From Alphaproteobacteria bacterium (GTDB taxonomy: Bacteria; Pseudomonadota; Alphaproteobacteria; Micropepsales; Micropepsaceae), in NCBI GenBank assembly GCA_024236055.1, contig JACKLF010000002.1, forward strand, positions 434,001-498,000: a stretch of 64,000 nucleotides of DNA, read 5' to 3'. Positions 17,491 through 25,695 of this stretch are shown here, in pieces. A program made the position numbers and the translations under genes. How positions within the stretch are numbered: the stretch's first letter is position 1; each line of letters starts with the position of its first letter. The notes below the pieces were generated by a model. The model did no database searches. It saw only the letters and a list, made by a program, of their open reading frames with translations, and was not told where the DNA came from.

Positions 17491-17901
17491 TTAGCGTTTC
17501 AGAAGATCAACGGTCTTCGCCAGCATCTGCTTGGTGGCGTCCATCACGGTCAGGTCGGCCTGGTAAGAACGCTGTGCCTCGCGCATGTCCATGATTTCCA
17601 CCAGGCTGTCGACATTGGGCAGCTTCACATAGCCCTGGGTGTCGGCATTGGGATTGCCCGGATCGTACTGGGTCTTGAACTCGGTGCGGTCCAGGATCGG
17701 CTTGCCCGATTCCACCAGCGTGGCGCCCAGCTCGCGGTCGAAATCCGGCTTCATGGTGGCGATCTTGCGCCGGTAGGGATCGCCGCCCGGCGTGGAGGCC
17801 GTGGAATTGGCGTTGGCGATGTTTTCGGCGATGACCTTCATGCGCTGGGTCTGGGCGCGAAGGCCCGACGCGGCGACGGCCATGGACTTGGAGAAATCCA
17901 T
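17491..17901 (-). CDS. flgC: Flagellar proximal rod protein FlgC
   Basis: A 136-residue rod protein. The N-terminus has MAVAASGLRAQTQRMKVIAENIANANS, the rod/hook-family signature. The middle carries TQGYVKLPNVDSLVEIMDM, and the C-terminal helix ends MLAKTVDLLKR. The start is the ATG at 17901, 14 bp after the flgB stop, with AAGGAG upstream. The frame continues further upstream through flgB but is not coding there. Confidence 0.94.
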   Translation of the reverse strand: MDFSKSMAVAASGLRAQTQRMKVIAENIANANSTASTPGGDPYRRKIATMKPDFDRELGATLVESGKPILDRTEFKTQYDPGNPNADTQGYVKLPNVDSLVEIMDMREAQRSYQADLTVMDATKQMLAKTVDLLKR

Positions 17902-17915
17902 ACTGCGACTCCTTC

Positions 17916-18314
17916 TTACGAATGGCCGATGGCGGTGCGCATCAGCGTCATCGCCTTGGCATAGAGATTGGCGGCGGCCTGGAACTGGGCCTGGGTATCG
18001 GACACCTTGATCATTTCCTCTTCCAGCGACACGCCGGGGCCGTTCTTGCCGTAGGCCTGGCTGGGCGCATCTTCCTGGTCCAGCGACATGGAAGAGGTGG
18101 AAATGGCGATGTGGCGGCTGTTGGTGGTGGCCAGGCGCGCCGTATTCTGGGTGGCGCGCATCATCCTGTCGAAATCCTGGGGCTTCAGATCGCGCGCGAC
18201 ATAGCCGGGCGTGTCGGCATTGGCGACGTTCTGGGAAAGAATGTCCTGGCGCTGGTTCAGCCAGGTCATGCGTTCGCGCAGCATGTGCAGCAACGGAATG
18301 TCCGGCAGGTTCAT
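17916..18314 (-). CDS. flgB: Flagellar basal-body rod protein FlgB
   Basis: A 132-residue rod protein with LNQRQDILSQNVANADTPGYVARDL near the N-terminus, the FlgB/FlgC family motif. First gene of the minus-strand operon flgB-flgC-fliE-fliQ-fliR-flhB. The 190 bp between it and fliO hold two CtrA-type boxes. Confidence 0.93.
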   Translation of the reverse strand: MNLPDIPLLHMLRERMTWLNQRQDILSQNVANADTPGYVARDLKPQDFDRMMRATQNTARLATTNSRHIAISTSSMSLDQEDAPSQAYGKNGPGVSLEEEMIKVSDTQAQFQAAANLYAKAMTLMRTAIGHS

Positions 18315-18371
18315 CGCGGCGGTAACCTTTCATTAGCCTTCGAATGCCCGACAACACTGCGCCCGACATGC

Positions 18372-18387
18372 TTAAGCGCGCCTTAAC
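18372..18387. promoter_or_regulatory. CtrA-type box 1, flgB/fliO divergent promoter
   Basis: TTAAGCGCGCCTTAAC is an exact match to the CtrA recognition sequence TTAA-N7-TTAAC. It is 57 bp upstream of flgB and 118 bp upstream of fliO, among early flagellar genes that CtrA controls in Caulobacter relatives. Confidence 0.72.
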
Positions 18388-18422
18388 ACCGGCGATTATT
18401 GCCGGGCAGATTCTTCCCCCGC

Positions 18423-18438
18423 TTAACCGGTGATTAAG
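18423..18438. promoter_or_regulatory. CtrA-type box 2, flgB/fliO divergent promoter
   Basis: TTAACCGGTGATTAAG matches TTAA-N7-TTAA and lies 51 bp after box 1, 67 bp upstream of fliO. Read on the other strand it is also TTAA-N7-TTAA, so it could serve either promoter. Confidence 0.68.
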
Positions 18439-18505
18439 CTTGACCGGCATTAACTGCCCGCCGTGATCGCGGGCGTACCCGGCTGACGGGACAGGAACAG
18501 GCTTC

Positions 18506-18790
18506 ATGGAATTCATCGATGTGATGCGCTACTTCGGCGCGCTGCTTCTGGTGCTGGCCCTGGTGGGCGGCGCCGGCCTGGTGGCGCGGCGCTTCGGCGT
18601 GCCCGGCGTGACCCGCGCGATCGGCGACAAGCGCCTGGCGGTTGTCGAAACGCTGATGGTGGGCCCGCGCCAGCGCCTTTTCATCCTGCGCCGCGACGAT
18701 GTGGAGCATCTGGTCCTGTCGGGGCCCGATGGCGCCACGGTGATCGAAACCGGCATCGCCGCCAAACCCAAAACGGACGCAAGCCCGTGA
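18506..18790 (+). CDS. fliO: Flagellar biosynthesis protein FliO
   Basis: A 94-residue membrane protein with one N-terminal helix (ALLLVLALVGGAGLVARR), then a short cytoplasmic domain with KRLAVVETLMVGPRQRLFILRRDDVEHLVL, the FliO core. It helps FliP assemble. Its stop overlaps the fliP start by 4 bp, so the two should be translationally coupled. Confidence 0.88.
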   Translation: MEFIDVMRYFGALLLVLALVGGAGLVARRFGVPGVTRAIGDKRLAVVETLMVGPRQRLFILRRDDVEHLVLSGPDGATVIETGIAAKPKTDASP

Positions 18791-19590
18791 TCCCTCGGAC
18801 CCTGCGCGCCCTCAAGAGAATCCTGCCCCTGCTGCTGGTGCTGTGCTTTGCACTGCCCCATGCGGCACTGGCCCAGGCCGCAGCACCGGCCGCCGCCAAT
18901 GCGGCAGCCGGCGGCCTGACCATCGACCTGAACGGCAGCGGCCTGTTCACCGACCGCATGATCCAGATCGTCGCCCTGATCACGGTGCTGTCGATCGCCC
19001 CGTCCATCATCATCATGATGACCAGCTTCGTGCGCATCGTGGTGGTGCTGTCGCTGCTGCGCACCGCGCTGGGCCTGCAACAGTCGCCGCCCAACAGCGT
19101 GATCGTGTCGCTGGCCATGTTCCTGACCCTGTTCGTGATGAGCCCGACCCTGTCGGACGCCTACAACCAGGGCATCAAGCCGATGATGGACAACCAGGTC
19201 ACCACCGAACAGGGCTTCACCGCCGCCCTGGTGCCGATGAAGAAATTCATGCTGAACCATGTGCGCGAGGCGGACCTGAAGCTGTTCGCCGACATGGCGC
19301 ATGAAAAGCCGGTCAAGGACGCCGCCCAGATTCCCGTGACCACGCTGGCCCCCGCTTTCATGCTGAGCGAGCTGAAGCGCGCCTTCGAGATCGGCTTCCT
19401 GATCTTCGTGCCTTTCCTGATCATCGACATGGCAGTTGCCTCGATCCTGATGAGCATGGGCATGATGATGCTGCCGCCGGTAATCATCTCCCTGCCCTTC
19501 AAGCTGATCTTCTTCGTGCTGGTCGATGGCTGGCGGCTGATCGCCGGGTCGCTGGTGCAGAGCTATCTGCATAGCCCTCCTCCAACCTGA
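18787..19590 (+). CDS. fliP: Flagellar biosynthesis protein FliP
   Basis: A 267-residue export-gate protein with a cleavable signal peptide, as usual for FliP, then PSIIIMMTSFVRIVVVLSLLRTALGLQQSPPNSVIVSLAMFLT and the C-terminal ELKRAFEIGFLIFVPFLIIDMAVASILMSMGMMMLPP. Five copies form the gate core. It begins with GTG inside the end of fliO (4-bp overlap). Downstream lies repeat copy 3. Confidence 0.96.
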   Translation: MIPRTLRALKRILPLLLVLCFALPHAALAQAAAPAAANAAAGGLTIDLNGSGLFTDRMIQIVALITVLSIAPSIIIMMTSFVRIVVVLSLLRTALGLQQSPPNSVIVSLAMFLTLFVMSPTLSDAYNQGIKPMMDNQVTTEQGFTAALVPMKKFMLNHVREADLKLFADMAHEKPVKDAAQIPVTTLAPAFMLSELKRAFEIGFLIFVPFLIIDMAVASILMSMGMMMLPPVIISLPFKLIFFVLVDGWRLIAGSLVQSYLHSPPPT

Positions 19591-19707
19591 CCTCCTCCGG
19601 CCTTCGCAACTTTGCTTGATACCGCCCATTCGGATGGGCGGTATCTGCGCGTTGCTGCGGCCACCTCCCCCTTTGGGATGCGCTTCGCGCATAAAGGGGG
19701 AGGCGGG
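19591..19707 (+). repeat. Double-hairpin intergenic repeat, copy 3
   Basis: Begins CCTCCTCCGGCCTTCGCAAC, inner perfect 11-bp palindrome (ATACCGCCCAT, loop TCGG, complement), then GCGTTGCTGCGGCCACCTCC and a second hairpin with CCTCCCCCTTT/AAAGGGGGAGG arms around GATGCGC/GCGCAT. It follows fliP and may also act as a 3' stabilising or terminating structure. Confidence 0.78.
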
Positions 19708-19803
19708 CCCGTGCCTGCCCGAACGATGCCTTGACCCCGGCCACCCAGCAGCGGAAGCTTCCGACAAACCCGCGAAAGACGGGCCGCATTCAGGGGAGCC
19801 GCC

Positions 19804-21426
19804 ATGCGCCGCGCGCATCTGAAATCCTTTGCCGCCATCACCGCTCTTTTGCCCATGCTGGGCCTGTCATCCGGTCCGGCACCCGCCGCCCCATCCGGTG
19901 ACGCGCAAAGCTGCGCCGCGCTGGCGGGCAAACGCCTGTCGCCCGACACGGTGATCGAAAGCGCCGTCTTCAAGCCCGATGGCGACACGGTGGGAAACAC
20001 CAAAGTCACCGCGCCCTTCTGCCGGGTGGCGGGGGTGGCCCGGCCCACGGCGGATTCCCGCATCGGTTTCGAAGTCTGGCTGCCGCCGGCCTCTGTCTGG
20101 AATGGCCGCTTTCAGGGTGAAGGCTCGGGCGGCAGCGCCGGATCGCTTTCACCGGGCCCGATGGCCGCGGCGCTGAGACGCGGCTTTGCCACCATGTCCA
20201 CCGACAATGGCCATCTGGACGGCGAAGGCGGCGGCCACGGCCTTTCCTGGGCCTATGGCCATCCCGAAAAGATGATCGATTGGGCCTGGCGCGGCCTGCA
20301 CCTGTCCACCGTCGCGGCCAAGCAGGTCATCCGCGACTTCTACGGCAAGCCGGCGCAGTACAACTATTTCCTGTCCTGCTCGGCGGGCGGCCATCACGCC
20401 ATCATGGAGGCCACGCGCTTTCCGCAAGATTATGACGGCCTGGTCGGGGGGGCCGCGCCCTGGAAATGGACCGCGCTGATGTTCGGCCATACCTGGAACG
20501 CCATGCCCGCGCTGAAAGACCAGAGTGCGGTGACGCCGGACAGCGTCGCGATCCTGAACCGCAAGATGGTGGCGGCCTGCGACAGGCTGGATGGCGTGGA
20601 AGACGGCGTCATTGCCGATCCGCGCCGCTGCACCGTCGATCCCGTCCAGTTCCAGTGCAAGACCGGGCAGAGTGCCGATTGCCTGACCCCCGTGCAGGTG
20701 GCTGCCGCCCGCCACATCTATGCCGGGGCGACCCGCTCGGACGGCACCCAGTTGATGCCCGGCCAGGTTCGCGGCACCGAGCTGGGCTGGATCGGCCAGA
20801 TGACCGGCCCCACGCCCGGCGGCTCAAGCTGGGAGTTCTGGAAAATGGCCGCCTTCCAGGACCCAAACTTCGTCTACACCAGCTTCGATTTCGACAAGGA
20901 CACGGCGCGCGCCCTGAACGCCAGACTGTCGAACACCACGCTGGGCGCAGCCTATGACCAGACGCCCGACTTCGACGCTTTTGCAAAGCGCGGCGGCAAG
21001 TTCCTGCTGTTCCAGGGCTGGGCCGACCCGGTCATCACCCCGCTGATGGATGTGGACTTCGTGAACAAGGTAATCGCCCGCTATGGCGAAAAGGATGCCG
21101 AACGCTTCCTGCGCTTCTTCCTGCTGCCGGGCATGGGCCATTGCTCGGGCGGGGTGGGCTATTCGCATATCGGCGGGGCGACCGGCGCACCGGTGCAGGA
21201 CGATGCCGATCACGACATGGAGCGCGCGATCGAGGCCTGGGTGGAAAAGGGCCGTGCGCCCGCCCGGCTGATTGCCGCCCGGATGGACGCGGATCGCAAC
21301 GTCACCGCCACCCAGCCGGTCTGCCAGTACCCCAAACTGGCGCAGTATGACGGCCGGGGCGATCCCAAGGCCGCCGCCAGCTATAGCTGCCGCGATCCCG
21401 GCCCGATGCCGCCCCAGCCCATGTAG
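19804..21426 (+). CDS. Exported tannase/feruloyl esterase family protein
   Basis: A 540-residue serine esterase with a Sec signal peptide (cleavage near APAAP, about residue 28). The nucleophile motif FLSCSAGGHHAIMEATRFPQDYDGLVGGA matches the CSxGG motif of the tannase/feruloyl esterase family, which cleaves phenolic acid esters of plant material. DADHDMERAIEAWVEKG and LLPGMGHCSGG near the C-terminus carry the expected Asp and His. Length is normal. Monocistronic; no regulator is nearby. Confidence 0.88.
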   Translation: MRRAHLKSFAAITALLPMLGLSSGPAPAAPSGDAQSCAALAGKRLSPDTVIESAVFKPDGDTVGNTKVTAPFCRVAGVARPTADSRIGFEVWLPPASVWNGRFQGEGSGGSAGSLSPGPMAAALRRGFATMSTDNGHLDGEGGGHGLSWAYGHPEKMIDWAWRGLHLSTVAAKQVIRDFYGKPAQYNYFLSCSAGGHHAIMEATRFPQDYDGLVGGAAPWKWTALMFGHTWNAMPALKDQSAVTPDSVAILNRKMVAACDRLDGVEDGVIADPRRCTVDPVQFQCKTGQSADCLTPVQVAAARHIYAGATRSDGTQLMPGQVRGTELGWIGQMTGPTPGGSSWEFWKMAAFQDPNFVYTSFDFDKDTARALNARLSNTTLGAAYDQTPDFDAFAKRGGKFLLFQGWADPVITPLMDVDFVNKVIARYGEKDAERFLRFFLLPGMGHCSGGVGYSHIGGATGAPVQDDADHDMERAIEAWVEKGRAPARLIAARMDADRNVTATQPVCQYPKLAQYDGRGDPKAAASYSCRDPGPMPPQPM

Positions 21427-21480
21427 GGGAACCCTTCGCAGCCGTTTTCCTTTGCCCGCCTTGCGCCTATATTGAAGGCC

Positions 21481-22500
21481 ATGGCGCACAATCACGCCCA
21501 TTGCACCCATGCCGGTTCGCATGACCACGATCATGACGGGCACGATCATGCCCATGACGATCATGGGCAGCCGCACAACCACGGTGTGTGGACCCGCGAC
21601 CACATCTTTCTGGGCGCCGGCCACGAACGGGCCGAGGCCAAGGCGCGGCTGGCGGCCATCGTCACAGCCGTCTTCATGGTGGTGGAGATCGGATGCGGCC
21701 TCTATTACGGCTCCATGGCGCTTCTGGCTGATGGTGTGCACATGGCGACCCATGTGGGGGCGCTGGGGCTGGCCGCGGGGGCCTATTGGCTGGCGCGCCG
21801 CCATGCCGGCAATGCCCGCTTCAGCTTCGGCTCGGGCAAGTTCGGCGACCTGGCGGCCTTTGCCAGCGCCATCGTGCTGGGCATCACCGCGATCCTGGTG
21901 GCGATCGAATCCGTCGAACGGCTGATCACCCCCGCCCATGTGCGCTATGGCGACGCGCTTCTGATCGCCATCATCGGGCTGGTGGTCAACCTGATCTGCG
22001 CCCTGATCCTGAAGGATTCGCATTCCCATGCGCATGGCCATGATCACGGGCATGCCCACGATCACGGCGACAACAACATGCGCGCCGCCTATATGCATGT
22101 GCTGGCCGATGCGGCCACCAGCGTGTTGGCCATCGCCGCGCTGGCCGGCGCCTATTATGGCGGCTTCGGCTTCCTGGACCCGGTCGCGGCGCTGGTTGGG
22201 GCAGCCGTCATCGCCTCCTGGTCCTATGGGCTGATCCGCGACAGCGCCATGGTGCTGCTGGACGCCGATGCCGACCCGGCCTTGTCCGAGGAAATCCGCA
22301 CCCTTCTGACCGGCGAGATGGGCGCGCGGGTGGCCGACCTGCATCTGTGGCGGCTGGGACCGGGCCATCGCGGGCTGATCGTCTCTCTGGTTTCGCCCGA
22401 CCCGGTCAGCGCCGAGACGGTGAAGGACGCCCTGCGCGCGCGCCATCCCGACCTGTCCCATGTCACGGTGGAAGTGGCGGTTTGCGCGGACTGCACCTAG
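21481..22500 (+). CDS. dmeF: Cation diffusion facilitator, DmeF-like Co/Ni exporter
   Basis: A 339-residue six-helix transporter that should export divalent cations in exchange for protons. The N-terminus is a His-rich tail (about 20 His in the first 45 residues), and a second His-rich loop (HSHAHGHDHGHAHDHG) lies between helices IV and V. The helix-II metal site reads ADGVHMATH (HxxxH), where zinc exporters have HxxxD; helix V has HVLAD. That HxxxH signature is typical of the Co(II)/Ni(II) DmeF branch. The C-terminal cytoplasmic domain is short and ends CADCT. The ATG at 21481 is used; a TTG lies three codons upstream. Confidence 0.82.
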   Translation: MAHNHAHCTHAGSHDHDHDGHDHAHDDHGQPHNHGVWTRDHIFLGAGHERAEAKARLAAIVTAVFMVVEIGCGLYYGSMALLADGVHMATHVGALGLAAGAYWLARRHAGNARFSFGSGKFGDLAAFASAIVLGITAILVAIESVERLITPAHVRYGDALLIAIIGLVVNLICALILKDSHSHAHGHDHGHAHDHGDNNMRAAYMHVLADAATSVLAIAALAGAYYGGFGFLDPVAALVGAAVIASWSYGLIRDSAMVLLDADADPALSEEIRTLLTGEMGARVADLHLWRLGPGHRGLIVSLVSPDPVSAETVKDALRARHPDLSHVTVEVAVCADCT

Positions 22501-22509
22501 TTATTCCGC

Positions 22510-22746
22510 ATGTTCTGGAAAAAGAGGCGTGATCAAGCACGCGCGGCAGCAAACAAGGTCGAACAGACGATGGACGATGTCGCCGTCCGGGCCACCGACC
22601 TGGCCGAACAGTCGCTGGTGATCGGCTGGGGTGGGGTGGCGCTGCTGGTGGGCGCCGCCGCCGTGGGCGCGGCCGCGACCTATGTCGTCGCGCAGAAGCG
22701 CAAAAACAAAAAAGCCGCCCCGAAGGACGGCTCTTTCGAAACCTGA
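22510..22746 (+). CDS. Small single-span membrane protein of unknown function
   Basis: A 78-residue protein: a basic amphipathic N-terminus (MFWKKRRDQARAAANKVEQ), one hydrophobic helix (about 38-62) and a Lys-rich tail. It starts 9 bp after dmeF and may be cotranscribed. Family not recognised. Its 3' end encodes, on the other strand, the rpsU terminator at 22702-22731, which may constrain the Lys/Ala-rich tail. Confidence 0.65.
   Translation: MFWKKRRDQARAAANKVEQTMDDVAVRATDLAEQSLVIGWGGVALLVGAAAVGAAATYVVAQKRKNKKAAPKDGSFET
22702..22731 (-). terminator. Rho-independent terminator of rpsU, inside the convergent gene
   Basis: On the minus strand GCCGTCC-TTCG-GGGCGGC forms a 7-bp stem with a UUCG tetraloop, followed by TTTTTTGTTTTTG. 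It begins 31 bases past the rpsU stop and lies fully inside the 3' part of the small membrane-protein gene. Confidence 0.85.
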
Positions 22747-22762
22747 CAGCCGGAACCCAGAA

Positions 22763-22975
22763 TTAGCGGGGCAGCAAGCCTTCGCGCTGCATGCGCTTGC
22801 GCTGCAGCTTGCGATAGCGGCGCACAGCCTCGGCCCGCTCGCGGGCGCGCTTCTCGGAGGGCTTCTCATAGGCGCCGCGCAGCTTCATCTCCCGGAAGAT
22901 GCCTTCGCGCTGCATCTTCTTCTTCAGCGCCTTCAGCGCCTGGTCGATATTGTTGTCGCGAACGATGATCTGCAA
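22763..22975 (-). CDS. rpsU: 30S ribosomal protein S21, TTG start
   Basis: A 70-residue S21: QIIVRDNNIDQALKALKKKMQ followed by REMKLRGAYEKPSEKRARERAEAVRR. No ATG or GTG gives the normal N-terminus. The codon at the expected position is TTG (22973-22975) with GGAG eight bases upstream, so translation very likely starts at TTG. The frame is open further upstream, but that part has no S21 similarity. S21 sits at the anti-Shine-Dalgarno region of the 30S platform. Confidence 0.9.
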   Translation of the reverse strand: MQIIVRDNNIDQALKALKKKMQREGIFREMKLRGAYEKPSEKRARERAEAVRRYRKLQRKRMQREGLLPR

Positions 22976-23071
22976 AGGTCTGGCTCCGGTCCAAATGAGA
23001 GGCGCGGGTGATAGCAGAGGGAAAATCCCCTGTCTACCCGCGGATTTTAACGCTTTGGGGCTTTTCCCGAT

Positions 23072-23156
23072 CCCCCCTCTGTCGCAACTCGACCGGCTCC
23101 GCCGGCCCATCGTTGCGACATCTCCCCCCATCCGGCCTGACGGCCATGGGGGAGAA
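23072..23156 (+). repeat. Double-hairpin intergenic repeat, diverged copy 4
   Basis: CCCCCCTCTGTCGCAACTC, inner hairpin CCGGCTCCGCCGG, CGTTGCGACATCTCCCCCCAT, then CCGGCCTGACGGCC and ATGGGGGAGAA. The same order of CCCCTC, CGCAAC, palindrome, CGTTGC, CTCCCCC and GGGGGAG as the other copies, but shorter. It lies between the rpsU promoter side and def. Confidence 0.6.
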
Positions 23157-23205
23157 TCCCGGCTTTCCGCTGGCCGCCCCGCCAGCCAGAGCCTATCTTT
23201 GCCCC

Positions 23206-23754
23206 ATGGCCATCCTGAAAATCGCCCGCATGGGCCATCCCGTTCTGGCGGCAAAGGCGCGGCCGGTTCCCGACCCCCGGGCGCCGGAAATTCGCCGTCT
23301 TGTCAATGACATGGTGGAAACCATGATCGACGCCAACGGGGCCGGGCTGGCCGCCCCCCAGGTGCATGTTCCGCTGCGGGTGGTGGTGTTCCAGGCCCCC
23401 GGCGAGCGGGCCGATCCCGGCCTGTCGGAACAGGAGAAATTCGACCATAGCTGCCCCCTGACCGTGCTGATCAACCCGGAAATCGCCGTCCTGGACCCCG
23501 CCCCCGAGGGCGGCTGGGAAGGCTGCCTGTCGGTTCCGGGGCTGCGCGGCTGGGTCGAGCGGCCCGCCCATATCCGCTATCGCGGGTTTGGGATCGAGGG
23601 CGAAACGATAGAGCGGGTGGCGCGCGGCTTTCACGCAAGGGTGGTGCAGCATGAATGCGACCATCTGGACGGGCGGCTTTATCCCTCGCGCATGGCCGAC
23701 CTGAACCGGCTGATTTTCGAATCCGAAATCCGCCATTTCCAGCAGGCCGGCTGA
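23206..23754 (+). CDS. def: Peptide deformylase
   Basis: A 182-residue metalloenzyme that removes the formyl group from new polypeptides. All three signatures are present: GAGLAAPQV, EGCLSVPG (metal Cys) and HECDHLDG (two metal His plus catalytic Glu). The ATG at 23206 gives the standard N-terminus MAILKIARMGHPVL; the frame is open upstream only through repeat copy 4. It is followed by a 1-base overlapping COQ9 gene. Deformylase is usually paired with fmt, which is not seen here. Confidence 0.93.
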   Translation: MAILKIARMGHPVLAAKARPVPDPRAPEIRRLVNDMVETMIDANGAGLAAPQVHVPLRVVVFQAPGERADPGLSEQEKFDHSCPLTVLINPEIAVLDPAPEGGWEGCLSVPGLRGWVERPAHIRYRGFGIEGETIERVARGFHARVVQHECDHLDGRLYPSRMADLNRLIFESEIRHFQQAG

Positions 23755-24503
23755 TGGCAGACGACAAGAAACCTGCGAAGAAGACGGCGGCGTCGAAGGC
23801 AAAACCCGCCAAGCCGAAAGCCCCCAAGCCAAAAGCAAAGCCAAAGGCCGAGAATATGAACCCGCCCAAACCCGATGACGAGGCCATGAAGCAGGCGGTG
23901 CTGGCCGCCGCCCTGCCCCATGCCGCTTTCGACGGCTTCACCGATGCGGTGCTGGAAAAGGCTGCGGCAGAAGCGGACGTCTCCAAGGCCGACCTGGCGC
24001 GCCTGTTCGAGGGCGGACCGGTCAGCCTGGTGGAATATTACTCGCAGTGGGCCGATGCGCAGATGGAACAGGCGCTGGCGGGCATGGACCTGAAGGCGAT
24101 GAAAATCCGCGAACGCATCGCCGCCGCCGTCATGGCGCGGCTGCATGCGCTGGCGCCCCACAAGGAGGCGGCGCGGCGCGCCGGCGCGATGCTGTCGCTG
24201 CCGATGAATGCCACGCTGGGCGCCAGGCTGGCCTGGCAGACGGTCGATGCGATGTGGCGCGCGGCAGGCGACAGTTCCACCGATTTCAACTTCTACACCA
24301 AGCGCGGCATCCTGGCGGGCGTCTATGGATCGACCGCGGTGCGCTGGCTCAACGACGACAGCGAGGACGAAGCGCCCACGCGCACATTCCTGGCCGCGCG
24401 CATCGAGAATGTGATGCAGTTCGAGAAGTTCAAATCCAGGGCCAAGGACGCGCTGTCCGCCTTTCCCATGTTCGCCGACTGGGCGAAACCGAAGGCGAAA
24501 TAG
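23754..24503 (+). CDS. COQ9 family protein
   Basis: A 249-residue protein. The first 40 residues are a low-complexity Lys/Pro/Ala tail, followed by a COQ9-like domain with TetR-type helices (AALPHAAFDGFTDAVLEKAAAEADVSKADLARLFEGGPVSLVEYY) and the C-terminal lipid-binding part (AMWRAAGDSSTDFNFYTKRGILAGVYGSTAVRW). In mitochondria COQ9 presents ubiquinone intermediates to COQ7; alphaproteobacterial homologues probably have a similar role. Start and def stop overlap (TGATG), so translation is coupled. Confidence 0.88.
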   Translation: MADDKKPAKKTAASKAKPAKPKAPKPKAKPKAENMNPPKPDDEAMKQAVLAAALPHAAFDGFTDAVLEKAAAEADVSKADLARLFEGGPVSLVEYYSQWADAQMEQALAGMDLKAMKIRERIAAAVMARLHALAPHKEAARRAGAMLSLPMNATLGARLAWQTVDAMWRAAGDSSTDFNFYTKRGILAGVYGSTAVRWLNDDSEDEAPTRTFLAARIENVMQFEKFKSRAKDALSAFPMFADWAKPKAK

Positions 24504-24544
24504 CTGTCATGGCCCACATCACATGGACCATGACAGGTTAAACC

Positions 24545-25549
24545 TCAGAGCAACTCGGCGATTTGAACCGCGTTCAACGCCGCGCCCTTGAGCAACTGGT
24601 CGGCGGCGACAAACATGCTGATCGACTTGCCCGACGGGTCCGACAGGTCCTTGCGGATGCGCCCGGCCAGCACATCGCCCTGGCCCGAGGCATCGACCGG
24701 CATGGGGAAATAGTTGTTCTGCCAGTCGTCAACCAGCTTCACGCCCGGCGCCTTTTCCAGCAGCGCGCGCACTTCGGACGGCTCAATCGGCTTCTCGCAG
24801 ACAAAGGTCATCGACACCGAATGGGCGCGCAGCACCGGCACGCGGATGCAGGTGGCCGACACCGCCATGCTGTCGTCGGCGAAGATCTTCTTCGCCTCGC
24901 GCATCAGCTTGGTTTCCTCGTCATTGTAGCCGGTGGCCATGTCGATGGCGGTGTTGTGGCTGAACAGGTTGAAGGCATACGGATACTTCACCACCTTGGG
25001 CTCGTAGGTCTTGCCGTCCAGATAGGCGCGGGTGGAAAGCTCCAGCTCCTCCATCAGCGCCGCGCCGCCGCCCGACGCCGCCTGATAGGTCGACACGATC
25101 AGCCGCTTGACGGGATTGACCTGATGGACCGGCCACAGCGGCACCACGGTGGTGATCGCCGCGCAATTGGGATTGGCGATGATGCCCTTGTGGCTCTTGA
25201 TGGTGTCGGCATTGATTTCGGGCACCACCAGCGGGATCGACGGATCGGTACGGAAGGCGGACGAATTGTCCACCACCACCGCGCCGGCCTTCACCGCGAT
25301 GGGCGCATACTGCTTGGAGATGCCGCTGCCGGCGCTGAACAGGGCGATGTCCACGCCCTCCAGGCTGTTTTCGGTCAGCTCCTCGATGGTCAGCTCTTCG
25401 CCGCGGAATTTCTGCTTCTGACCGGCGCTGCGCGCGCTGGCCAGCAGCTTCAGCGACTTGACGGGAATGCCGCGGCTTTCGATGCAGCCGACGAACTCGC
25501 GGCCGACAGCGCCAGTGGCACCAACGATGGCAATGTTCTTGTTCTTCAC
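24545..25549 (-). CDS. asd: Aspartate-semialdehyde dehydrogenase
   Basis: A 334-residue NADP enzyme that reduces aspartyl phosphate to the semialdehyde, the branch point to Lys, Met, Thr and diaminopimelate. N-terminal IVGATGAVGREFVGCIE, the catalytic cysteine in IANPNCAAITTVVPLWP, VSTYQAASGGGAALMEEL and the C-terminal VRAHSVSMTF are intact. Monocistronic between two terminator/convergent regions. Confidence 0.95.
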   Translation of the reverse strand: MKNKNIAIVGATGAVGREFVGCIESRGIPVKSLKLLASARSAGQKQKFRGEELTIEELTENSLEGVDIALFSAGSGISKQYAPIAVKAGAVVVDNSSAFRTDPSIPLVVPEINADTIKSHKGIIANPNCAAITTVVPLWPVHQVNPVKRLIVSTYQAASGGGAALMEELELSTRAYLDGKTYEPKVVKYPYAFNLFSHNTAIDMATGYNDEETKLMREAKKIFADDSMAVSATCIRVPVLRAHSVSMTFVCEKPIEPSEVRALLEKAPGVKLVDDWQNNYFPMPVDASGQGDVLAGRIRKDLSDPSGKSISMFVAADQLLKGAALNAVQIAELL

Positions 25550-25565
25550 ATCAGTCTCCAGTTCA

Positions 25566-25599
25566 CAAAAAGCAAAAAGCCCCGCCTTGCGGTCGGGGC
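25566..25599 (-). terminator. Terminator of the purE-purK operon
   Basis: On the minus strand GCCCCGACCGCAAGGCGGGGC is followed by TTTTTGCTTTTTG. It lies 24 bases past the stop of the 23-codon frame that ends the purEK operon, and just upstream of asd. Confidence 0.85.
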
Positions 25600-25623
25600 C
25601 CCGTGTCTCGCGTGTCGTTCGGT

Positions 25624-25695
25624 TCAGCCGCGCGCGATCCAGGCCCCGGTAACGGGCTTGGTCTTGGTGGTGGCACGCTTGGTGGCGATGGTCAT
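25624..25695 (-). CDS. 23-residue basic peptide, last frame of the purEK operon
   Basis: A 24-codon frame starting MTIATKRATT and ending AWIARG, rich in Lys/Thr. Its ATG overlaps the TGA of the preceding gene (ATGA), and a strong terminator follows 24 bases after its stop, so it lies exactly where a translationally coupled last gene would. Too short for similarity-based naming. Could be a real small protein or a chance frame. Confidence 0.45.
   Translation of the reverse strand: MTIATKRATTKTKPVTGAWIARG

Noticed and set aside
18372..18438. The two TTAA-rich boxes as sigma54 promoters
   Set aside because: No GG-N10-GC element at the right place; the TTAA-N7-TTAA spacing fits CtrA better.
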